NCBI RefSeq assembly: GCF_016097555.1
Contig: NC_054706.1
Location: forward strand, 22,868,478-22,932,477
Source: Gigantopelta aegis
Taxonomy: Eukaryota; Mollusca; Gastropoda; Neomphalida; Peltospiridae
DNA: 64,000 nucleotides
Direction: 5' to 3'
Part shown: positions 21,431 through 32,781 of the stretch, piece after piece
Position numbering within the stretch: position 1 is the stretch's first letter
Layout: each line of letters starts with the position of its first letter
The notes under the pieces: generated by a model
What the model was told of the DNA's origin: nothing
Seen by the model: only the letters and a program-made list of their open reading frames with translations
The model's database searches: none
Program-made: the position numbers and the translations under genes

Positions 21431-21433
21431 TCC

Positions 21434-21728
21434 ACTCGTGAGGTGGGATTTAGTTCAGTCAGTTGTGTGCTCGCAGAATTGAACCACCTTGATGGATCCA
21501 TTCAACTCGTTGGGTTTCTCTCGTTCCAACCAGTGCACCACAACTGGTCAAAGACTGTGGTATGTGCTTTCCTGTCTGTGGATGGAGACAGTGCATATAA
21601 AAAGATACCTTGCTATTGATGGAAACATATAGCGGGTTTCCTCTGATGACTACGTGTCAGAATTACCAAATGTTTGTCATCCAATAGCCAATGTGCTCTA
21701 GTGGTGTTGTTAAACGAAACAGACTTTA
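21434..21728 (+). mobile_element. SINE, family B
   Basis: The head (GTGGGATTTAGTTCAGTCAG, then GAATTGAACCACC) is diverged. The core and the AATTACCAAATGTTTGTCATC tail ending GTGGTGTTGTTAAACG are clear. Confidence 0.78.
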
Positions 21729-21852
21729 ACTTTTTATTCCACTCATGAACTTGCTAATTTATCCATTGATTGGCATTGACTATGGACAAATCCATAATGC
21801 ATGTGATCACAATAAATAAACAGTTGGTCAACCTGTCCATATAGCCATGGAG

Positions 21853-22066
21853 AGGAATTTTTACCCACTACATTTTCCCATTAGTAGCAAGGGATCTTAT
21901 GTGCACCATCTCACAGACAGGATAGCACGGCCTATGATAGACCAGTTGTGGTGCACTGGCTGGAGTGAGAAATAGCCCAATGGGCCCACCAACTGGGATC
22001 GATCCTAGACCGACTGCACATCAAGTGAGAGCTTTTACCACTAGGCTAAGTACTGCTACTTTTCAT
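21853..22066 (-). mobile_element. SINE, family B, 3'-truncated
   Basis: Read on the minus strand it has the tRNA-like head (TAGCCTAGTGGTAAAAGC, GGATCGATCCC), the second module (TATTTCTCACTCCAGCCAGT) and the core (AAGATCCCTTGCTACTAATG). It stops inside the core. Confidence 0.8.
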
Positions 22067-22182
22067 GGCCGAGGTCTTGGTTTGCATGCATTTTATCGAT
22101 ACTTGTTGGTGCAGATTCAAAATTTTTAATAGGATACAACAAAGGTTGTGAGAGTTGAAGAGGTGGTGCAGACTTGAATGGT

Positions 22183-22440
22183 TGATTTGCTTTATTTCAC
22201 GACACTACTGGAGCACATTGATTAATGAATCGTTGGCTGTTGGATGTCAAAACATTTGGTAAATCTGACATGCAATCAAGGAATCTTTTATATGCACTTT
22301 CCCACAGCTGGCTAGAATGAGAAAAACTCAGTTGGTTGAATGGATCCACCGAGGTGGTTCAATCCTGTGATGCAAGCACCTCAAGCAAGAACTCTCAATG
22401 ACTGAGCTCAATCCCGGCCCCAGACTAGATAGTTGGTTTT
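22183..22440 (-). mobile_element. SINE, family B, running into the assembly gap
   Basis: The minus-strand copy begins with its 3' tail at 22183 and reaches a diverged head by about 22436, next to the run of N. Confidence 0.7.
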
Positions 22441-22640
22441 NNNNNNNNNNNNNNNNNNNNNNNNNNNNNNNNNNNNNNNNNNNNNNNNNNNNNNNNNNNN
22501 NNNNNNNNNNNNNNNNNNNNNNNNNNNNNNNNNNNNNNNNNNNNNNNNNNNNNNNNNNNNNNNNNNNNNNNNNNNNNNNNNNNNNNNNNNNNNNNNNNNN
22601 NNNNNNNNNNNNNNNNNNNNNNNNNNNNNNNNNNNNNNNN
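22441..22640. other. Assembly gap (200 N)
   Basis: The gap hides the last codons of MRPL12 and probably its 3' UTR. The exact 200-base length suggests a placeholder. Confidence 0.99.
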
Positions 22641-22735
22641 CCATCCTCCGTCAGTGCTTTCTTTAGTGTCTCCGCCTCCTCCTTTGTTATATCACTCTTC
22701 ACCACTGCAGGCGCAGATTCGACAAACTTCTTTGC
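22641..22735 (-). CDS. MRPL12: MRPL12 exon (C-terminal domain, second half), truncated by gap
   Basis: Acceptor CTTTTACAG. Encodes AKKFVESAPAVV, KSDITKEEAE and TLKKALTEDG before the N run. By comparison with the family about ten more residues and the stop are expected. Confidence 0.9.
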
Positions 22736-25700
22736 CTGTAAAAGAAAAGGAATGTTTGTTTAATGACACTTCAGCCTACATCTCGCTTTTCAACTCTGTC
22801 GACCGAGCCAAAACATTGAAAATATTTTAATTGCCGATTCCTTACTTGGTCTCTTCACTGGTTGTTAATTCTTGTCATCTATACCAATTATCTAAATTCT
22901 AGTGATGTTGCATTATAATCAAAGATGGACTGGGTTTGACTTTCCCAATGTGATGATCGATTATAAAAATCCATAATCAATTGTGCGGGAAAATGTTAAC
23001 TGTAATTGTATCTCCAGCTTAGATGATGGACTTGATGTAAATATGTTTGGGTTGGGTTTTGTTTTCATGTGAATGAATGAATAAATGAATAAATGTATGA
23101 ATGTATGAATGTATGAATGAATGAATGAATGAATGAATGAATGTTTAAGGAATGAATGAATGAATGAATGAATGAATGAATGAATGAATGAATGAATGAA
23201 TGAATGAATGGTTTAACGACACCCCGGCACACATAAAAAACCCCATCATATTAAATAGTTATTAAAGGTAAAATTAGCCACTTATAAGGTCTAGATCCTG
23301 GTGAACCTCACAATAGGTGCATGGTCCGTATTATTCAAATCTTTCTAATGTTCTTATAATTCTAACCGATGATGAAATTCCAACCGATTCCCAACATATC
23401 TAAATTCTGTAAACCCACCTGAACTAAGTTCATTCCTTCCATCAGTGTCTTTATTTGTTTAATCAGCTGAACTTTCTTCCCTTCATCGAACTTCATAAGT
23501 TTGACCGTAAAGGCAACCTTTTCCTGTTTTGGTGCCATTTCTTCTTCATCTTCCTAAAGAGAAAGAAAAATAACACCACCATACACAGCTTTCATTTATT
23601 AAGAAAGAAAAAAGACATGTTTTATTTAATGACATACTCAACACATTTTATTTATGGTTATATGGCATCAGACATATGGTTAAGGACCACACAGATATTG
23701 AGATAGCAAACCCGCTGTCGGCACTTCATGGGCTACTCTTTCCAATTAGCAGAAAGAGATCTTTTATATGCACCATCCCATAGACAGGGTAGTACATACC
23801 ACAGCCTTTGATATACCAGTCGTGGTGCACTGGCTGGAACAAGAAATAGCCCAATGGGTCCACCGAAGGGGATCAATCCCACACCAATCGCGCATTAAGT
23901 GAACGCTGTACCACTGGGCTACATCCCACCCTAATTTATTAAGAAGAAAAGTCCCACAAACAAGTCATATCAAGGCAGGATTTACTGCCATCTTTCTCAT
24001 CTGCCATCCTTTAAATAACATCCTCATAATCTTAAATTGCACAAATGTCAAGACAATGAATAAACATTGTGCCCAAAAGTTCAAGAATGCTGAAACAGGG
24101 CTTCCAGAATACAGTAGCCTATGTCGATAGTTTTTTTTACCATCGGGCAAATAGTTTCTCTCATGATGCCAGATCGCTATTAAAAAAAAAACCCTCAAAA
24201 TGTGATTTGTTTTTTTACCAAATGCATATATTAAAGCATTATCATTAACATATATCATCTCTAAATTAATGTACCTCCCGGTTTAGCTTTATTCAAATCT
24301 AATTTAAACAGACAAAAATGATTGTTCATAAGAAATCCGGCCATACCGTTGACACTCAATGTGATTGGTACTCGAAGATGTGTTACTCTGATGAACTGTA
24401 GGTATAATGAAAACGAAAACCAGTCATGTTTCACCAAATCAGTTCTCATTACCGACAATGTTAACATTTTCTAAAGAATTAATGTCAGCAGTACAAAAAA
24501 AGAAGAAAAATTGGCTGACCTCAGAACATTTCAGGTCAAAACCAGTGATGTTAAAGTTTCAATTTGATCAAAACAAACATTCTGAGCACACTGCTAAAGC
24601 AATACACATATATCCCGAATCCAGGACATTTGCCCCCCAGGACATTTGCCACCCAGTCCAAAAATGGATAGGTGGACATTTGCCCCCCCAGTCGAAATGA
24701 TGGCTAGGACATTTGCCCCCCAGTAGAAATGTTGGCTAGGACATTTGCCCCCCAGTACAAATGTTGGCTAGGACATTTGCCCACAGTATAAAAATTGGTT
24801 TAATTAACAACTTAAATTACTGTGTTTAATAAGTTCTTAATTAACATTGAGCTTTACAGCTCATCTGTTTACAAACATAAAACATAACATACATAAAAAT
24901 ACAGGAGAACAGGCTCCGATAAACAAGAAAACATACGTCACATAAAACAAACGGCAAATACCTTAAGATAACATTTTCTTAATTTATCTGCTTGAAATAA
25001 AATTATTCCAAAATTACATATCTGATTAAACTTCTGTATGTTATATAGTTGCAATAGCTTAAAATATGATGGTTTCTTCCAATAATAAAGTTCTGTTATG
25101 TTCTTCTTCTGAACATATTGTTCATTATAGAAATATTTATCCAAAATGAAAGTTGTTTCGTACAAAATTAAAATAAAGTTGTTCACAATATTTAGTGTTT
25201 TTGTTTCATTTTATCAATATAGTAGATATCACCTGGGGGGCAAATGTCCTAGCCAACATTTCTACTGGGGGGCAAATGTCCTAGCCAACATTTCTACTGG
25301 GGGGCAAATGTCCTAGCCATCATTTCGACTGGGGGGCAAATGTCCACCTATCCATTTTTGGACTGGGGGGCAAATGTCCTGGGGGGCAAATGTCCGCATC
25401 TCATATATCCCATACCAGGCCCAACAAATATTTTTATCTCCTAAGTTTAAGGGCCAAAGCTGTGTGGAAAATGGCTACACTGCCATGAAAGTCAAACTTG
25501 ATCTGTAAGCTATATATCAACTTACAACTCAATATCTTGAGGCATTGTAAAAAAAGTCTGAATTTTTTTGCGGGGATCTCATGAGTTCAAGGGCCATAAT
25601 GCTGTCAAAAACGGGTAAATGAATGTTAAACTTGATCTGTTACAGTGCATGGTAAAGCTATAAAAAATCTGAAAAACTACAAGTGGGACAGACAGATGGA

Positions 25701-28700
25701 GATGAAACCCATTTTGTACATTTGAAAAATACTTCATAGTCATACAACAAAAAAACTAAAAATTGTAGGAAGACTCAAAATTGCCATCAGTGGGCATTTC
25801 ACTTACGACAGTTTAAAAAAAATTGCTGTAGATTACAAATTCTGAAGATCAAGCCCTGTGAAACCTATAGCCCCCTTCAGTTGGACTGATTGGGGATTAA
25901 TAACTTGAAATGTATATCTGAATTCTTCAGCAGCTGTTAACAACATTACTGCACTAGAATGACCTCATTGCATTCAGAACAGACAACAAAAACCTGTTGC
26001 GCCCAAATTAGCGAGATTTAAAGCCCTGTAATGTAAAAATTCTGTCTAATTTCTCCTAAGATTTCAATCTACTTTGACTGTTCTGTGAGTTTTTCTCCAA
26101 CTCTTCGTCATCTGAGCTCTTCACTCCCATCATCTAGAATTCTTAACATCCTCCACAGGTGAATTCTCGGTTTACTTCCCTGCATACACCTGGCACTAAC
26201 TAATGATCATCGATAGAGGTAGTCAAAAAGTTTGTTTTGTTTAACGACTACACTAGAGCACACTGATTAATTAATCATCGGCTATTGGATGTCAAACATT
26301 AAATTTTGGTAATTCTGCAAAAATTTTCAGTTAGCAGCAAGGGATCTTTTATAAGCACTTTCCCACAGACAGGAGAGCACATACCACAGCATTTGACCAG
26401 TTGTGGTGCACTGGTTGGAACGAAAAAAACAGGCATTTGACCAGTTGTGGTGCACTGGTTGGAATGAGAAAAAAAACAATCCGCTGAATGGATCCACTGA
26501 GGTGGTTTCACAAATGGCTACAAGAGACAAGCACTTATTGCAGTTATAGAGACAAGGACTGGGATTTGGTGGTGGACAGCAGTAGTAGTTAAGAATTATG
26601 AGCTAACAAATCAGATGGAATTCAAAGGATAGGACGAAACACACAAATATAGAATTAACTGAAAGATCAATTCAAATGTAGACCAGTCAGTGGGCAATTT
26701 CTAAAAATAAACATACCGGTAATGACCTTAGTTTGGTCATTTTTATCTCTGGCAATTTGGACACATTATTTAATATTCATTTGAAGTCTCTAACATTTGT
26801 TTTGTTTAACGACACCACTAGAGCACATTGATTTATTAATCATCAGCTATTGGATGTCCAACATTTGGTGATGTTAACATAGAGTCTTACAGAAGAAACC
26901 TGCTACATTTTTTCGATTAGTAGCAAGGAATTTTTATGTGCACCATCCCACAGAAAGGACAGCACATACCACAACCTCTAATATACCAGTCATGGTGCAC
27001 TGGCTGGAATGAGAATCAGGCCAATGGGCCCATCGATGGGGATCGATCCCAGACTATCAGTGAATCAGGCAGGCATTTTACCACCCCTGAAGTCTCCAGT
27101 TATGGTCTAGTGATCCTGATTACACATTAAGTAGACCAGTGATTTTTACAGTATTTCTTAACACTACAAACCATATACAAAAAAAAATCAAAAACACACC
27201 TTAGCAGCAGGAGCTGCCATGGCTCCATAGGCCATCATAGGAGCATCAGCGATATTTAAACGTTTCTGAAAGTAGAACGAGAAAGTAAAATTACATGCAT
27301 CATTTATTTAGCCAGGAATTAAAATATTTAATTTTATTATCCACATAGTTCAAGATATACAGGCAAATTTATATATATTAACCAGTATGAAACACATGCG
27401 TCATAATGATAGGACAATGAACGACATAATTTTGGGAAGCGATATCATAACATAATGTGGCTTCATCAGTCTTTGCTCTATGTACCCAAATGACATCATT
27501 TCGTCATCTCCTTCTAGTTACACTTGAAATGTACTGACACGATCATTGTTAGTATACTCATAGAAAAAGAAATTATGGATAATATGGAAAATAAAGAAAT
27601 TATTACACTTACGTGTGAATCATACATTATTACATACCCATTTAATCTTACTATAGAGTAACAAAGAAAAATCTAGTATTTGTAGTATGCGTTCACCCGA
27701 AATGACATCATGTCCCTAGCCAAGATGCTCAGTGTACATTCCATCACTTCCATAAAATTCAACCAACTTTACAGATGAACTAAGTTGTGTTATTCAATTA
27801 AACTTTTCTTAATTATAACACAGAAAGGTAGTATGTAATAAATACAAAACCACATACCAGTTGTTTTGCCATGTTATCTATTGCACTTGTTTATAGTGTG
27901 CAAGATTTATACCACTATAAACTCGCATGGTATGTGGTTCTGTCTATATACGAAACAATTGTCAGGATTCTTGCATTACCCTCACTCTATAGGACAATAC
28001 AAGAATCCTGAAACTTTTTTCGTAAAATCAGTACGACACACAAGCTTGTATAATAATCTCTATAAATGTCATAATTAAAATGAAATGTTGTATCCAATAT
28101 AAGTAGGCCCAAACTTAAAATCCACACATTATGTTTAAACAAATTCATCTCAAAAGCAATAAAATAAAAGCTTGAAATAATGTGTGAAACACATTTCCAT
28201 AAGCCTACAATTCTTCAGTAGATATTCACAACAAAATTTATTTATTAATCATCAGCTATTGGAAAGAAAGAAAGAAAGAAATGTTTTATTTAACGACGCA
28301 CTCAACACATTTTATTTATATGGTGTCAGACATATTGTTGAGGACCACACAGATACTGAGAGAGGAAACCTGCTGCACTAAAAATACCGTAGTGAACCCC
28401 AGACAGAAATAAATCCCAAATTAGTGAGATTTAAAACCCTGAACCATATAGGGCTTTTCACTGGCGTATGAAGTGGTGGGGGGGGGGGGGGGGGGGGGGC
28501 AAGGGGACATGTGCCCCCACTTTGTGGGAGCAGTGATGTTTTTTTAATATATTTATAAATGTATTTATATATATGTGTGCGTGTGACTCCCCTTTTTGGC
28601 ACCTTCCTATGCCCGTGCCCACTTTGTTTCAATGTTGTTCCAATGATGGAATTTTAATATAGTTCCCACTGAATTTCGACTGCCTAATCGAGCACTCCCA

Positions 28701-29644
28701 ATGTAATTAACTGCATGCTGGTAAATGAAATTGGCCAAAGTGTTTAAAATGCTTTTTTTATTTTAATAGACTGGTTGGCTCCAAATTTCACACATAATAG
28801 TTTGGCTGCATATTATACATACTGGAGTACTAGTCAATTGAATTAATATCAAAATTAACTTTCTGGCTGTTTTAGAAACATTACATTTTGGAATTTTCAA
28901 AATAATACGCTGAAATGTTTGCGCAAAATAATTGAACAAAACGGGTAAATTGCCATGAAAGTCAAACTTGATCTGTAACAGTACATGATAAAGCTATATA
29001 ACAAAATTCCGCTTAGTATCTCAAAGCACTGTGAAAAAACCCATTAGGAAAACTATATGACAGACAGACGGACAGACAGAATGGAAATGAGACCTATAGT
29101 CCCCTCCGATTGGACCAGTAGGAGACGGCTATTTCTCCTTCCAGCCAGTGCTCCATAACTGCTGTAACAAAGGCCTTGGTATGTACTATCCTGTCTGTGG
29201 GATGGTACGTATAAAAGATCCCTTGCTACTAATCGAAAAAGAGTAGCACATTAAGTGGCGACAGCGGGTTTCCTCTCTTAATATCTGTGTGGTCCTTAAC
29301 CATATGTCCTTAACCATATAACTGTAAATAAAATGTGTTGAGTGCGTCATTGAATAAAATATTTTTCCTTCCAGTTGGGGACCGACAAAATGATGATACT
29401 GCCATGCATGTGTTTCTCATGATGATATCACTATTGCATGAAACCCACCTTTAGCAACTCATTTAAGTCAGCAACTTCAAGCAAATTAAGCTGACTGATA
29501 TCATCAACAATTTTCTCCAACTTCGGAGCATAGTTTTTGTCTGCGAGGTTTGTCTGTGGCGACAGAATGGCCTCGGTAACATATGGTCGAGGGTGAGACA
29601 CACAACTCCTCTTTACATGCTTAAGCATCCGGTGCAGTGCCAAC
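22641..29644 (-). CDS. MRPL12: Mitochondrial ribosomal protein bL12m (MRPL12), both ends incomplete
   Basis: Encodes the L7/L12 stalk protein of the mitochondrial large ribosomal subunit, which recruits translation factors in the matrix and, in vertebrates, also contacts mitochondrial RNA polymerase. Four minus-strand exons are seen: 29644-29449, 27265-27200, 23553-23419 and 22735 into the N gap. All have AG/GT borders and join in phase. The first carries the N-terminal dimerisation region (KIVDDISQLNLLEVADLNEL). The second is the Ala-rich hinge. The third and fourth form the C-terminal domain (VAFTVKLMKFDEGKKVQLIK, NLVQAKKFVESAP, EAETLKKAL). The exon at 29644 starts in mid-codon, so an upstream exon with the mitochondrial signal exists and was not located. 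The last residues and stop are in the gap. Introns hold SINEs and a foldback element. Confidence 0.93.
23066..23240 (+). repeat. GAAT microsatellite ending in a SINE-like tail
   Basis: About 140 bp of GAAT/GTAT repeat leads into GGTTTAACGACACCCCGGCA, the tail also seen at 15.9 and 37.6 kb. The repeat probably grew from that element's own end. Confidence 0.75.
23419..23553 (-). CDS. MRPL12: MRPL12 exon (C-terminal domain, first half)
   Basis: One hundred thirty-five bases, 45 codons, phase 0 at both ends. Encodes an acidic EDEEE start, then the FTVKLMKF strand and the helix KVQLIKQIKTLMEGMNLVQ. Acceptor CTCTTTAG, donor GTGGGT. Confidence 0.92.
23608..23935 (-). mobile_element. SINE with family B head and family A tail
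   Basis: On the minus strand the head is GATGTAGCCCAGTGGTACAG with the B-box-like GGGATTGATCCCC. The second module and core follow, and then the A-type 3' end (GGTCCTTAACCATATGTCTG, ATAAAATGTGTTGAGTATG). It lies in an MRPL12 intron. Confidence 0.85.
24580..25700 (+). repeat. GGGCCATAACTC-family repeat, split by the foldback element
   Basis: The parts 24580-24616 and 25412-25700 match the repeats at 28940-29138 and 43136-45540. They share landmarks such as CTGCTAAAGCAATACA, CAGGCCCAACAA, AAGTCAAACTTGATCTGTAA and GACAGACAGATGGAGATGAA. Confidence 0.8.
24617..25401. mobile_element. Foldback element with tandem-repeat arms, 10-bp TSD
   Basis: Both arms are about 170 bp and consist of repeated units of about 36 bp built around GGACATTTGCCCCCC, inverted relative to each other (left 24620-24790, right 25230-25396). 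The centre is 440 bp and AT-rich. The 10-bp duplication CATATATCCC is exact (24607-24616 and 25402-25411). The flanking sequence is a known repeat in this window (compare 43141-43175 and 43676-43710), and removing the element restores it. The 9-10 bp duplication suggests the MULE superfamily. The centre has an 82-codon frame on the minus strand (25186-24938) without recognisable motifs. Confidence 0.88.
26232..26540 (-). mobile_element. SINE, family B, with small internal duplication
   Basis: The minus-strand copy has the full core and B-type tail. A segment of about 45 bp around GCATTTGACCAGTTGTGGTG is duplicated in tandem (about 26391-26430 and 26431-26470). Confidence 0.8.
26800..27090 (-). 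mobile_element. SINE, family B
   Basis: The minus-strand copy has the B-box region (TGGGATCGATCCCC), second module, core and B-type tail (AATGTGCTCTAGTGGTGTCG). It lies in an MRPL12 intron. Confidence 0.82.
27200..27265 (-). CDS. MRPL12: MRPL12 exon (hinge)
   Basis: Sixty-six bases, 22 codons, phase 0 at both ends. Encodes KRLNIADAPMM and AYGAMAAPAAK, the flexible Ala/Pro-rich linker. Acceptor CTACTTTCAG, donor GTGTGT. Confidence 0.9.
28230..28390 (-). mobile_element. SINE 3' fragment, A-type tail
   Basis: The minus strand carries GTGTGGTCCTCAACAATATG, AAATAAAATGTGTTGAGTGC and a TTTC-rich tail. The head is missing. Confidence 0.7.
28477..28499 (+). repeat. Poly-G tract
   Basis: A long G run with adjacent poor-quality-prone sequence. 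Length is likely uncertain in the assembly. Confidence 0.85.
28940..29138 (+). repeat. GGGCCATAACTC-family repeat fragment
   Basis: Contains ATGAAAGTCAAACTTGATCT, AACAGTACATGATAAAGCTA, the GACAGACGGACAGACAG block and CTATAGTCCCCTCCGATTGG. A SINE fragment follows directly. Confidence 0.78.
29130..29371 (+). mobile_element. SINE, headless, with A-type tail
   Basis: It starts in the second module (ATTTCTCCTTCCAGCCAGTG), continues with the core (CTGTCTGTGGGATGGTACG) and ends with AATAAAATGTGTTGAGTGCG. Confidence 0.8.
29449..29644 (-). CDS. MRPL12: MRPL12 exon (N-terminal domain)
   Basis: Acceptor TTTAATTGCAG lies upstream on the minus strand and the donor is GTGGGT. The exon is 196 bp; one base completes the previous codon and the exon ends in phase 0 after LNELLK. 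Confidence 0.92.
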
Positions 29645-29955
29645 CTGCAATTAAACACAGATACATGTATATACTATATAGTGATAGACATTTTGAAATC
29701 ATGTGATAGATTTATTTTGTACCGCAAATATGTGCGATCTGGACCTGAACTTTTAAATGGGGAATTCCCTTTTTTATTTTTACTGCAGTTAGCACCTTTT
29801 ATTTAATGACATCATATATGATTTACAAATTACATCACATCGTATTTGAAACATTACACACAGCTGCTGCAGAGTATGATCATAGATTTAACAAAGTGTT
29901 GTTATGTTAAATTAAAAATGTTTTTTGTAAAACATAAAAAAAAGTATGTTATAAC

Positions 29956-30104
29956 TACAGAACTTAACATAAGTTTTTTTTGCATCCTATTTATTGCCCT
30001 CGTTTATTTTGCGAAAGTACATACTATCGTGGTATATATTCTTGCGTAAAAAATAAATGTGTGCAATAAATAGGAAGCAAAAGCGATGTATGTGAAGTTC
30101 TGTA
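29956..30104. mobile_element. 149-bp TA-flanked MITE
   Basis: The ends TACAGAACTTAACATA and its near complement TATGTGAAGTTCTGTA are inverted repeats. A second inner inverted repeat, CCTATTTATTGC / GCAATAAATAGG, extends them to over 40 bp per arm. A second, partial copy lies at 52473-52575. Confidence 0.8.
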
Positions 30105-31219
30105 TATGTATTAACCTGTGTAATAATGGTATGCAAATTTAACAGTATATGCAAATTTGCAAAGTCTCTAGGTACATGTAATAATGTGTTGTTGTCAATG
30201 GGTCATTTGTTTACAAGCCAACAAGACCTGTATAGCTGAGCTGAACGTTTTCATAAGGTTTAGTTAAAATGCGTAACGTCAAACTAAGTTGTGCTAATAG
30301 TGATGACATCATATTACCGATGGAGGCAACTTTAGTACAGTGATTTACTAAAAATTTAATTAAAATGTTTTTTTAGAAACTTGTGTTATACGATAAATAA
30401 AATTTGCTTCTTGTGTTTTTTAATATGTAAAATATCAACCTCATCTAGTTAATCTGTTTTGTTTCGGCAGAGCCTCATCAAATACTTATTAACATAGACG
30501 GTTGATATTTTACATATTAACAAGTTTAAATGAGTGACGAATCTTCTATGTATTTTCTGGCATTACTGAAATAAATCTGGCCGAGAACTAAACAATGCTT
30601 GACTGGTCACTGCTACGGTTTGAAACCGGACAGGCGTTGCAGGCCCTAATCTAGAATTGACAAAGTAGAAGAAAGGGGCGAAGTTTGATAAACATTGGCG
30701 AAGTAAACATTTATCGGTACATTTCGTAATGTTTCGCCAGTTTCCGCATTCAATCGAAAAAATTCAGAATTTTACACTCGGTTCTAATCATAATATTTTG
30801 CTATAAAATACTACTTCTGGTAATAAAGTTTAAACAAAACAGTTGTATATTTCATTAAAAATGTGATATTATTAAGTAGTTGATAATGTGCCACCATGTT
30901 AAAATTAAAGTATTAATCAGTATTTTCTGGTATTACTGAAATGAATGTGGCCTAGGATTAACAATGCTGGACTCGTCACAGCACATTATGCGACATGCGT
31001 CCCTTTGAGAAACAATAGCCCGTTTTATGGGTGTATCTGAAGAATGTCAACATTAGATGGTGATACACGTGTGTATTTAATCTCTTCACAGCAGAAACTG
31101 GCATGAGTATTAACATTTGTTGGTTGATTTTGATAATAAATTGAACAAGGTAAAACATTTCCTCGAATCAATCGCACATTACAATGTGCGTGGGCAGAAA
31201 CCATTTCCCATTAATATGC
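30105..31219. other. Intergenic or MRPL12 first intron, repeat-bearing
   Basis: No exon of MRPL12 could be identified here. The segment 30358-30575 is the pair of 19256-19460. Its end (TATTTTCTGGCATTACTGAA, 30552) recurs diverged at 30921-30985. Confidence 0.5.
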
Positions 31220-31227
31220 ACGATTAC

Positions 31228-31964
31228 CAGATTTGTTTGATTTAAATCATTGATTAAATCATGATTTAAACCACTGCAAAAAAATCAAAAAAATCATGCA
31301 TTTCGATTTTTTTTTATATTATTGTTTCATTTGATTTTTATGATTATTGCATTTATTTTTATGATTATTTTGTAAACATGTGATTTATCAATTAACTTGC
31401 AGTACAAAAAATTAAGTGTTATTTAAAATCAATTGTTACTTATGCTAGATAATTATTTTTACATATATTTATAATTGAATTGCAATTAGATTACAACACC
31501 ATGTAGTCTAACAAGTCATACTGATCAGTGACAATTCCCCCAAATCTATGGTTGGGATGATCCTGGGAGATCAACACAATAGAAGGTGTCAAGTGAAGCC
31601 ACTCTGCTTCAATGTGGTAAATTGGACGAATTTGGGGATGCTCTAGAGTCAGATCTAACAGATGTGACTTGAAGTCACTGACTTCACGTGTCAAATCACC
31701 TTATATAGCCATCCTGGCTAAACACCAAGTACTTAAACATTAACTCAATAATCCCCAAAATGCATTTTGTTGCCTCATTTCTAGATGTTCGAGGTATTTC
31801 CTTTCAGAATGCAGTGAAGCTTCCAAATCGTGTATTTAATAGGGAGCAAGTATTCAATTCAGAACCTCCAAATTAAAGTAAAAGTAAAAAAAAAATCAAA
31901 TAAATCTGATTTAAATTTTTAAAAATCCTTTTTTTTTTTAAATCATGATTTTTTTCAACCCTGA
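31228..31964. mobile_element. hAT-like element, 8-bp TSD
   Basis: The right end is CAACCCTG preceded by AAATCATGATTTTTT; the left end is CAGATTTGTTTGATTTAAAT. They are imperfect inverted repeats. The flanking 8-mers ACGATTAC (31220-31227) and ATGATTAC (31965-31972) differ at one CpG-type position. The minus strand has a 67-codon frame (31694-31491) without a motif I recognise. Confidence 0.65.
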
Positions 31965-32042
31965 TGATTACTCAAGAATACAGTCTGGTGCCAATGTAAA
32001 AACATTGTACGACATACGGCGACAATTGAGCTATGACAACAA

Positions 32043-32120
32043 GTTGGCATCTTGACGTCTGTTGTGTGATTTCGTTTTTGAAATCGGATTAGGACCAAAA
32101 TCTTACAGCAACTTCGACTT
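32043..32120 (+). repeat. Repeat flanking the piggyBac derivative (copy 1)
   Basis: About 75 bp (TCTTGACGTCTGTTG, GTTTTTGAAATCGGATTAG) recurs at 32789-32865 on the other side of the element. It predates or brackets the insertion. Confidence 0.6.
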
Positions 32121-32303
32121 CTCACTTCTGCTAATAACTTGGTGACTTTAGCAGACTTTCAGCGAAGAAAATGCTCATTTTGCCAACAAGATTAGGCAAG
32201 GGAGTAGGGGGGGTGCTGGCAGAAATCTTTTCCTGGCATTGTTGTCTAGTCTGACACCAAATAAAAACCACAAATCAACAAGGTGTTAAGTAAGCTATGA
32301 CAC

Positions 32304-32781
32304 TTAACCCCTTGAACCCGACGTGCCGGTATACCGGCTTGAAGACACGTGTGTCAGAGACCCGACGTGCCGGTATAGCGGCTTCCATGTGGTCTTGTTT
32401 TGTTTTGCTCCTCACTTAGCAACGATCAGCCAATCAGCTATTTTTTTATATCTATCGTATGGCTGACAAATTGAATATTAGAGTTCTGGTTCCTAAAGCT
32501 ACAGAAAGTTGATTTTGTTATGTTGGGGCATAAATATGAGTCGTAAATTTAGTACAAGTGAAGTTGTAAAGTTGATCGAAGCTAGTGATGATTCAGGTGA
32601 GGACTTAGACAATGACAGCTATGAATATATGGATGATTTTGAATCAGAAAGTGAATCTGAACATGTTTCAAATGATATGTCTATGGGTACACATTTCATC
32701 ACCAACTCAGACGATCCAGACACTGGGAGTCCAGTGTATTCATTCCCATATGTAATGGGAGGTCAGGGTTCAAAGGGTTAA
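32304..32781 (+). mobile_element. piggyBac deletion derivative, TTAA flanks
   Basis: The element 32308-32777 is bounded by TTAA on both sides and has terminal repeats CCCCTTGAACCC and GGGTTCAAAGGG. A subterminal motif, CCCGACGTGCCGGTATA, occurs twice at the left end. The interior keeps only the start of a transposase-like frame. Confidence 0.85.
32536..32781 (+). pseudogene. N-terminal remnant of a piggyBac transposase
   Basis: From ATG at 32536 the frame reads MSRKFSTSEVVKLIEASDDS and then a long acidic stretch rich in Asp, Glu and Ser. That is the usual acidic N-terminus of piggyBac transposases. The frame then runs straight into the right terminal repeat and ends at TAA of the TTAA site. 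The catalytic DDD domain and the cysteine-rich C-terminus are absent, so an internal deletion removed most of the gene. The product could not transpose. Confidence 0.75.

Noticed and set aside
22328-22763. Open frames across the run of N
   Set aside because: They are created by unknown bases; only the part from 22641 to 22735 on the minus strand is coding.
24620-25396. Regular short repeats that might suggest a CRISPR array
   Set aside because: The units are inverted arms of a foldback element with a target duplication, in a eukaryotic intron; spacers are not unique.
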